Part shown: positions 56,709 to 64,000 of the stretch, in pieces
Numbering within the stretch: position 1 is the stretch's first letter
How the letters are laid out: the number at the start of each line of letters is the position of its first letter
From: Methylococcales bacterium
GTDB taxonomy: Bacteria > Pseudomonadota > Gammaproteobacteria > Methylococcales > Methylomonadaceae
NCBI GenBank assembly: GCA_026398895.1
Contig: JAPLRZ010000030.1
Location: forward strand, 1 to 64,000
Length of the DNA: 64,000 bases
Direction: 5' to 3'
Notes under the pieces: model-generated
The model's input: the letters and a program-made list of their open reading frames with translations, nothing else
What the model was told of the DNA's origin: nothing
The model's database searches: none
Made by a program: the position numbers and the translations under genes

Positions 56709-58196
56709 ATGGACTATTCTATAGAAACCGCGCCATTAAAAGAACTGCAATGTGATTGTATTATTGTTGGTGTTTACCAAGACTCGCCATTTTATTCATC
56801 TGCAAGCGATCTCAATGACAGTAATCAAGGGCTTATTAGCAATATTCTTAGCCGTGGTGACCTCAAAGGAAAAAATGGTGAAACCGTTGTGTGTCATATA
56901 TTACCTGATACTGGCATACAACGTATTTTGCTAGTTGGGCTAGGCGAAAAAGCAAAATTGACCAGTAAAAACTATCGTAAAGCTCTGCTTGCCGCTGTTA
57001 ATGCCTTAAAGAAAACACCGATAAAGTCAGTGGTGTGTACGCTAGCAGAGTGCGAAGTCGAAAGTTATGATTGGCAATGGAAAACGCGAGCCTGTATCGA
57101 AGTATTTAATGATGCCTTATATCAATACACAGAAACAAAATCCAATAAAGAAGCCGAGTGCAAGCTTGAAAAACTCAGTATTATCGCACCCGATGTTGAG
57201 TTGCAACTCGCACAAGCAGGTTTAGCACAAGGTCGCGCTATTGCTGAAGGCGTTGCATTTACTAAGCTACTGGCTGATTTACCTGCCAACATCTGCACCC
57301 CGACCTATCTTGCTGAACAAGCAATTGAACTGGGGCATAAACACGGCAAACTTGAAGTGACGGTTTTAGAAGAATCCGAACTGCAAGCCTTGGGTATGGG
57401 CTGTTTTATGGCGGTATCACGCGGTAGTCGTCAGCCTGCTAAATTAATTACTCTGAATTATCAAGGCGGCGAAAAAAACGCCAAGCCCATCGTATTAATC
57501 GGCAAAGGGCTAACCTTTGATGCAGGTGGTATTTCATTAAAAACCGCCGCTGGCATGGACGAAATGAAATACGATATGTGCGGCGGTGCAGCAGTGTTAG
57601 GTACATTATCAGCAGCGGCAGAAATGGATTTACCGCTTAATATCATCGGCTTGATTCCTTCCTCTGAAAATATGCCCGACGGTGATGCCAATAAACCAGG
57701 TGATGTTCTCACCAGTATGTCAGGTAAAACCGTAGAAATCCTCAATACCGATGCCGAAGGACGCTTGATTTTATGTGACACGCTCACTTATGCAGAACGC
57801 TTTAATCCCGATGTAGTGATTGATTTAGCAACACTGACAGGTGCGTGTTTAGTCGCATTAGGACGTGTACCCAGTGGCTTATTGGGCAATGATGACATCC
57901 TGTGCAATGACTTATTAGCCGCTAGCGAAACCGCCAATGACAGCGTGTGGCGTTTACCGCTCTGGGAAGAATATCAAGAACAACTCAAATCGAATTTTGC
58001 TGATTTAGCCAATGTGGGCGGCAAAGACGCAGGCACCATCACCGCCGCGTGTTTTCTATCACAATTTGCCGAGAACTACCGCTGGGCGCATTTAGACATT
58101 GCAGGCACAGCGTGGCGTACAGGACAAGCCAAAGGCGCGACAGGTCGTCCTGTGCCGCTATTAAGTCAATACCTCATCAATCGGGCAAATGGCTGA
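56709..58196 (+). CDS. pepA: Leucyl aminopeptidase (M17 family, PepA)
   Basis: Cytoplasmic two-metal aminopeptidase; in E. coli PepA also binds DNA in Xer recombination. 495 residues from the ATG at 56709, chosen because MDYSIETAPLKELQCDCIIVGVY aligns with the E. coli N-terminus. The frame upstream to 56598 overlaps the promoter region and lacks similarity. Signatures: metal-binding VLIGKGLTFDAGGISLKTAA and KYDMCGGAAVLGT, and the family signature NTDAEGRLILCDTL with RPVPLLSQYL at the end. It overlaps holC by 8 bp, the same pair order as E. coli pepA-holC. Confidence 0.96.
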   Translation: MDYSIETAPLKELQCDCIIVGVYQDSPFYSSASDLNDSNQGLISNILSRGDLKGKNGETVVCHILPDTGIQRILLVGLGEKAKLTSKNYRKALLAAVNALKKTPIKSVVCTLAECEVESYDWQWKTRACIEVFNDALYQYTETKSNKEAECKLEKLSIIAPDVELQLAQAGLAQGRAIAEGVAFTKLLADLPANICTPTYLAEQAIELGHKHGKLEVTVLEESELQALGMGCFMAVSRGSRQPAKLITLNYQGGEKNAKPIVLIGKGLTFDAGGISLKTAAGMDEMKYDMCGGAAVLGTLSAAAEMDLPLNIIGLIPSSENMPDGDANKPGDVLTSMSGKTVEILNTDAEGRLILCDTLTYAERFNPDVVIDLATLTGACLVALGRVPSGLLGNDDILCNDLLAASETANDSVWRLPLWEEYQEQLKSNFADLANVGGKDAGTITAACFLSQFAENYRWAHLDIAGTAWRTGQAKGATGRPVPLLSQYLINRANG

Positions 58197-58602
58197 AATT
58201 AGTTTTTATATTCTGCCAACCCAGTCGCAACAGGAGCGTCTGTTATTCGCCTGTAAACTGATAGAAAAAGCCTATCGTAGCGGCTGTTTTTGTTATGTAC
58301 TGACCGATACAGCGGGACAGAGTCAACAGATAGACAACCTGCTCTGGACATTCAGAGCAGGCAGTTTTATTCCGCACCAACTTTATACAGGCGACATTCC
58401 CGCGCTTGAACAAGTATTAATCGGCTCACTCCCCGCACCCGCACACTGGCAAAAAACCGTGATTAACTTATCCTCACAGTGTGCCAATGCTGAACGGGTG
58501 TTGGAAATATTGGATAACAGCGAAGCGACTAAAACCGTGGGTAGAGAACGCTATCGGCACTATAAAGAAGCAGGGCATACGCTGACTACGCATAAAATGT
58601 AG
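58189..58602 (+). CDS. holC: DNA polymerase III chi subunit
   Basis: Clamp-loader accessory subunit that contacts SSB. 137 residues: MAEISFYILPTQSQQERLLF start, CKLIEKAYRSGCFCYVLTDT, LLWTFRAGSFIPHQL, then the RERYRHYKEAGHTLTTHKM C-terminus typical of HolC. Its start lies inside the end of pepA (8-bp overlap), so translation is coupled. Pattern, length and neighbour all agree with HolC. Confidence 0.94.
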   Translation: MAEISFYILPTQSQQERLLFACKLIEKAYRSGCFCYVLTDTAGQSQQIDNLLWTFRAGSFIPHQLYTGDIPALEQVLIGSLPAPAHWQKTVINLSSQCANAERVLEILDNSEATKTVGRERYRHYKEAGHTLTTHKM

Positions 58603-58632
58603 GTTGGGGTGAGGGTCGAACCCCAACATTTA
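58600..58632. repeat. Palindrome after holC (GTAGGTTGGGGT type)
   Basis: GTAGGTTGGGGTGAGGGTCG followed by AACCCCAACATTTA: TGTTGGGGTT-type arms pair across a short loop. It is related to the metK-ahcY element. It follows the holC stop directly and may help end transcription. Confidence 0.55.
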
Positions 58633-58752
58633 CACTATTAAGGATTAAATAATGAGTAAAAATTTTACGTTTATCCACCACTGTGCTGCTTAAAACCACT
58701 GTAAGTTGAACGTTTTGAGTCAGAATAGGATTTAACCAGTTAGCTCTTACTT

Positions 58753-58792
58753 GGAGTGCAAGCTTTGCTTGCAAAGTCAGGCAAAACCTGAC
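58753..58792. repeat. Repeat family B, copy 3
   Basis: GGAGTGCAAGCTTTGCTTGC AAAGTCAGGCAAAACCTGAC (shown in two blocks), the same unit as 54288-54326 in opposite orientation. It lies between convergent holC and the cupin gene. Confidence 0.8.
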
Positions 58793-58822
58793 CCCCACAG
58801 CGCAAGCAATATAGCCTAACTT

Positions 58823-59170
58823 TTAGCCAAGTTGATAACCTGCATCAACGGGCGACACGACGGAAATAAAAATTAATGGCTCATCACCATTATTAACTAC
58901 GCCGTGTACTTCACCAGTATGAGCAACGACCACATCACCTGCACTAATTATTTGTGTCGCACCTGAAGCATCTAAATAGTACAAGCCTTTGCCTGCTAAA
59001 ATCGTCCAAGTATCTTGTCCATTAGGATGAATGTGAGCAGGAATTTCTTGTTCTGGTTTAAGATGCCACGCAATAATAACCTGATCCTTGGATTGGGTAA
59101 TAATCGAGCGTATTGGCTCTTTATCTGTGGGCTGTAAAAAATCAGCACTGTTAAATAATCGAGTAGTCAT
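58823..59170 (-). CDS. Cupin-domain protein
   Basis: 115-residue single cupin. Motif 1 is EIPAHIHPNGQDTWTILAGKG, with two His and a Gln/Asp near the usual metal-ligand positions; motif 2 is GDVVVAHTGEVHGVVNNGDE with a further His. Small cupins of this sort are metal-binding enzymes or sensors; the substrate is unknown. It is monocistronic on the minus strand. The gap upstream holds a partial repeat A copy and gene debris. Confidence 0.85.
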   Translation of the reverse strand: MTTRLFNSADFLQPTDKEPIRSIITQSKDQVIIAWHLKPEQEIPAHIHPNGQDTWTILAGKGLYYLDASGATQIISAGDVVVAHTGEVHGVVNNGDEPLIFISVVSPVDAGYQLG

Positions 59171-59204
59171 AATGTTTAATTTCTCACGTTAGTTTTCGAG
59201 CATG

Positions 59205-59250
59205 ACTGCCAGTCATCAATATCGCTATAATCAAGTTTAACCCAGCACCT
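59205..59250. repeat. Repeat family A, copy 3 (internally deleted)
   Basis: GAGCATGACTGCCAGTC is followed directly by ATCAATATCGCTATAATCAA and GTTTAA. Compared with copy 1 at 27111, exactly the central half-palindrome between two GTC repeats is missing. This gives the boundaries of the element beyond the palindrome. Confidence 0.7.
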
Positions 59251-59254
59251 GTAT

Positions 59255-59362
59255 TTAACACAATTCAATTATTTCCACTGAACCATCTTTCAGCACTTCT
59301 GCCATCTGACCTTTGGGTGCATCAATAAACTGTACCGCAAGTAATACTGCATAACGCGACCG
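59255..59362 (-). pseudogene. Orphan 3' gene fragment
   Basis: A 35-codon open stretch, closed upstream by TAG and downstream by TAA, encoding ...YAVLLAVQFIDAPKGQM, then AEVLKDGSVEIIELC at its end. No start or ribosome-binding site suits a complete gene. The composition looks like a real protein C-terminus, so it is probably the remnant of a gene destroyed near the adjacent transposase. The family is not recognised. Confidence 0.35.
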
Positions 59363-59484
59363 CTACGATAATGATAAAAAATGCGAGGAGTCGCTATTTT
59401 TGCGAAATATTTTTAATATCTAACTTGGATTCAAGTCTCAAGTGCAATTCTAGTTATCATGCGCAAGGCAAGCGCATATAAATT

Positions 59485-60596
59485 TCAGACAGAAAAAATA
59501 ACATCACATCTAAAAGAATCACTCAAAGCCGCTTTAAAGCGTTTTCGCTTTATACTCAACTTGGAGGGTTCTTTTTTTAGCAGATTAATGGCGAGTTGAC
59601 GAATGATATTAAAGTTTTCAGGGGCGTATCCAGTGCGAATGCGCGAATCATCTTCTTTGAAGGTGACATCGAGAACCCAATGCAAGGAATTTTCAATGCT
59701 CCAATGCGCCCGCGCCGCGTGGGCAAAGGAAGCCACATTGGTCAAGGTTGTGATGTAGTAGCGTTGTTCAACGCTGACCTTGCCGTTGACAATGCGCTCA
59801 CTTTCAACCCTAGCAATACTTTTCAGTCCTTGCCAGCGAGCCGCGTTGGGCAAGGTATCTAAACAAGTCGATAAAACGCAGCGTCTGAGATTGCCACGTC
59901 GAAATAATCACGGATCGCCTCGTGCAGCAATTTTTGATTATCCTTCACTGCCAGTACATAATCGGCTTGTTTTTCAATGATTTTTTTAGCAATATCTGTT
60001 TGACAGCCCATCGCATCAATGGTGATGATACAGCCTTTAATTTCAAGCAGTTCTAGTAATTCGGGTATCGCGGTAATCTCGTTAGATTTCTCGGCGGTTT
60101 TCACCTGCCCTAGTGACAAGCCCACACCACTCGCCCACGCACTGACCCTATGAATCGCCCCCAGCTTATTTTTGCGTTGGTACGAACACCGTGCCGTTTT
60201 TCCATCAAGGGCTACGACTTCGCCCTCACTCAGCTCCGATAGGCTTCGCGCCCACCGCACAAAACATTCGGTCAGTTTCTCAGGCTCGATTCGTGCTATC
60301 ACTCGTGCAATACAGTCATGCGACGGAATACCATTTTCTAAGGCTATCCACTGGCGTAACCACTGTTCTTTTTCTTTGCCAAAATGCTCTATCGCTTCCC
60401 AGCCCTCTGCTCCACTAATTACGGCACAGATCGTTAATATGAGTATATCCAGTAAGTTATGCTTTTTATGTCGCTCTATTCGCGGGTCTTCTAATGATGA
60501 AAACGCTTCTTGTAAACTGAGTGCCTCTGACTTTCCCCAAAAATTAGTCAGTATCTCTGTTTTTTGAGTCAATTTATACGCGCTTGCCCTGGTCAT
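59485..60596 (-). pseudogene. ISAs1-family transposase, disrupted
   Basis: The upstream frame (60596 to 59859, 245 aa) carries the N-terminal family block (SLEDPRIERHKKHNLLDILI, ICAVISGAEGWEAIEHFGKE), ALDGKTARCSYQ (first catalytic Asp) and ITIDAMGCQTDIAKKIIEKQ (second Asp). It ends at a stop after DYFDVAISDAAFYRLV. A second frame (59853 to 59485, 122 aa) continues with WQGLKSIARVESERIVNGK, HAARAHWSIENSLHWVLDV and RIRTGYAPENFNIIRQ, the third catalytic region. The linking segment of about 25 residues with the usual HGR-type block is missing, so the gene has a frame break plus a small deletion and should be inactive. ISAs1 elements are related to the H-repeats of Rhs loci. Confidence 0.88.
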
Positions 60597-60636
60597 CGAA
60601 TTAAAAATAATCAGATTATACTGCTTTAGCTATAAT

Positions 60637-60701
60637 GGCATGACGGCTCTCCGTTTCGTTACTTTTGCTCAAAAATAACTCTACGCTTTTGCCGTCATGC
60701 C
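60637..60701. repeat. Inverted repeat beside the ISAs1 remnant
   Basis: GGCATGACGGC (60637-60647) and GCCGTCATGCC (60691-60701) are exact 11-bp complements about 43 bp apart. It could be a REP element or an IS-end relic; the ISAs1 termini themselves could not be identified. Confidence 0.6.
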
Positions 60702-60729
60702 TTCAACTCCTTAAAATAAAAGTCGAACA

Positions 60730-61260
60730 TCGCGTTCACTAACAAAGTTTTTGCCATTGATTTTGATGAAAAAGCGGTGCGTGTTAGGCGCACACTGAAT
60801 TTAATTGCAGGCGATGGACAAACCAATGTGTTGCATTTAAATACACTGGATTATGAACGCTGGGACGAAAAAATCAAAGATGAAAACTGGTTAGATATTT
60901 ACGGCGAAGGCTGGAAAAAATTACGCAAATTGCGCGTAGATAAAAACAGTAACCGTGATTTTCAATTTGATGTGTTAATGGCAAATCTACCGTTTGCGGG
61001 TGATATAAAAGAAACCCGTATTTTAATTAGGTAAAAAAGATAACGGCAAATATCAAACGTCTGTCGGGCGCGATATATTATTTATTGAGCGTAACTTAAA
61101 CTTTTTAAAAGCGGGTGGACGTATGGCGGTGGTATTACCGCAAGGGTGTTTTAATAATTCTAGTGATAAACAAATCCGTGAATTTATTGCGAGGCATTGC
61201 CGAATTTTGGCAGTGGTGGGTTTGCATGGCAATGTATTTAAACCGCATACAGGCACAAAA
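60730..61260 (+). pseudogene. Fragment of type I restriction-modification methylase (hsdM)
   Basis: The first frame (about 60720-61034) encodes NKVFAIDFDEKAVRVRRTLN and a region ending DVLMANLPFAGDIKETRIL, the N-6 adenine methylase motif IV region (NPPF, here NLPF). A loss of about a dozen bases near 61028 shifts the frame. The second part (from about 61028) reads LGKKDNGKYQTSVGRD, then GGRMAVVLPQGCFNNSSDK and CRILAVVGLHGNVFKPHTGT, matching HsdM. The 5' and 3' ends are missing; the 3' side joins an IS66 fragment near 61260. No hsdR or hsdS is seen. Inactive relic. Confidence 0.85.
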
Positions 61261-61747
61261 ACCACGCCCTGTGTAACCACCCATCATCTGCGCGAACTGC
61301 GCTATTGTGAGCAACTCACAAGCGAGGACTGGGTAATTGCCCTGCGTCTGCTTTGTGTGAAGGCAAAACTGCACTGCTATCGAAACAATCACCGGCTTAA
61401 TGCGCCGTGATAACTCACAAATCGACAGCGGACTCATCGCCTTTCCAATACGCCCTCACGAATCAGGGTACAAAGGGCGTACACCGCAACAGTCCGCCAC
61501 CAACTTACATAGTCGACTGCGTGACTTTAAAACCGAAGTCTGGCGATTCCTCACTGATTGGCGTATCCCTTTCGATAACAACTCCGCCGAACGCCTAGTG
61601 CGTCCTGTGAAAGTCAAGCTTAACGTCACTGGTGGTTTTCGAGCCATGAGTGGCTCTGAGGCCTTTTGTATCATCCGCTCCATTTGGGAAACCCGTAAAC
61701 TGAATCATCTCAATCCGTTTGATTCGCTTCAATTTAGATGGGGCTGA
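61261..61747 (+). pseudogene. IS66-family transposase C-terminal fragment
   Basis: From about 61268 the frame carried over from hsdM encodes HHLRELRYCEQLTSEDW, an IS66 motif. After a frame change near 61400 the second frame gives ATNLHSRLRDFKTEVWRFLT, PFDNNSAERLVRPVKVKLNV and GGFRAMSGSEAFCIIRSIWE, the conserved IS66 C-terminus, ending at 61747. The N-terminal two thirds and the accessory genes are missing. The junction with hsdM marks an old insertion or deletion. Confidence 0.85.
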
Positions 61748-61825
61748 GTAGTTACTATTTTTATTGCTATAAAGTTTGTCATCTATTTATCTCCATACTT
61801 GAACTGCGTATAACACTAATTAGCT

Positions 61826-61905
61826 GCGTAGCTTGGGTTGCAAAAAGGGGCAACCCAAGCTACAGGAACAGTGCTTTCAATGCGACCTGAGAGGTTTTAA
61901 AACCT
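61826..61905. repeat. Palindromes between the IS66 fragment and gyrB
   Basis: GTAGCTTGGGTTGC and GCAACCCAAGCTAC form a perfect 14-bp stem around AAAAAGGG (about 61828-61863), a relative of the GTAGGTTGGGTTA family. Near 61889, GAGGTTTTAAAACCTC is a perfect 16-bp palindrome just after the gyrB stop (minus strand) and may serve as its terminator. Confidence 0.6.
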
Positions 61906-61921
61906 CGGAGGAATCGTTAAA

Positions 61922-64000
<2,079 letters not shown>

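Noticed and set aside
60777-61034. Free-standing small methylase gene
   Set aside because: It starts in the middle of the HsdM catalytic domain and is frameshifted, so it is a pseudogene fragment.

Overview
The window is a chromosomal segment of a Gram-negative gammaproteobacterium of moderate to low GC content. Evidence for this is the rpsU-yqeY-dnaG-rpoD cluster with a tRNA-Ile2(CAU) gene just past rpoD, plus holC, lptF/lptG, rimO, sbcB and an NqrM-like protein. The mix of c-di-GMP signalling, giant adhesin genes, insertion-sequence debris and many small palindromic repeats would fit Thiotrichales/Beggiatoa-like or Methylococcales-like lineages. That placement is inference; the genus cannot be fixed from this sequence.

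Layout. (1) 1-11.6 kb: a remnant of an IS630-type transposase is fused in frame to a MASE1-PAS-GGDEF-EAL protein, followed by pspA and an unrecognised 2327-residue polytopic membrane protein; a perfect hairpin closes the block. (2) 11.6-20.6 kb: housekeeping genes ahcY, metK, tRNA-Ile2, rpoD, dnaG, yqeY and rpsU on the minus strand, divergent from tsaD, then a cold-shock protein and an RRM protein. (3) 20.7-27.2 kb: a tiny Pro/Lys peptide ORF, an exported TPR-CHAT protein, a catalase-fold protein, an NqrM-like protein, a CBS-pair protein and exonuclease I. (4) 27.2-51.2 kb: a small exported thioredoxin-like protein and then a minus-strand operon of about 23 kb, transcribed as giant adhesin (5788 aa), TolC-like lipoprotein, periplasmic adaptor, GAF-like/HlyD adaptor and M50 metalloprotease/HlyD fusion. 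(5) 51.5-59.2 kb: rimO, a 31-residue membrane peptide, ribH, ribE, lptG, lptF, pepA, holC and a cupin gene. (6) 59.2-61.8 kb: a broken ISAs1-type transposase, a frameshifted hsdM fragment and an IS66 fragment. (7) 61.9-64 kb: the 3' part of gyrB, running off the right edge.

The most notable system is the giant-adhesin operon. It has an outer-membrane channel and three adaptor-type proteins but no ABC ATPase, and the inner-membrane position is taken by an intact site-2-protease (HELGH) domain fused to a HlyD-type arm. The adhesin has no Sec signal and no RTX repeats. It carries an N-terminal [10 protein letters not shown] motif resembling the LEPR-type motif of other giant secreted proteins, then two DUF4347-like domains. 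The second keeps a His/Cys pair (SHG...YGC) resembling a clan-CD cysteine-protease dyad; the first has lost it. A working hypothesis is an ABC-independent, proteolysis-linked secretion and display pathway.

At least three families of short palindromic repeats are scattered between genes. One sits in the adhesin upstream region and another brackets the thioredoxin-like gene.
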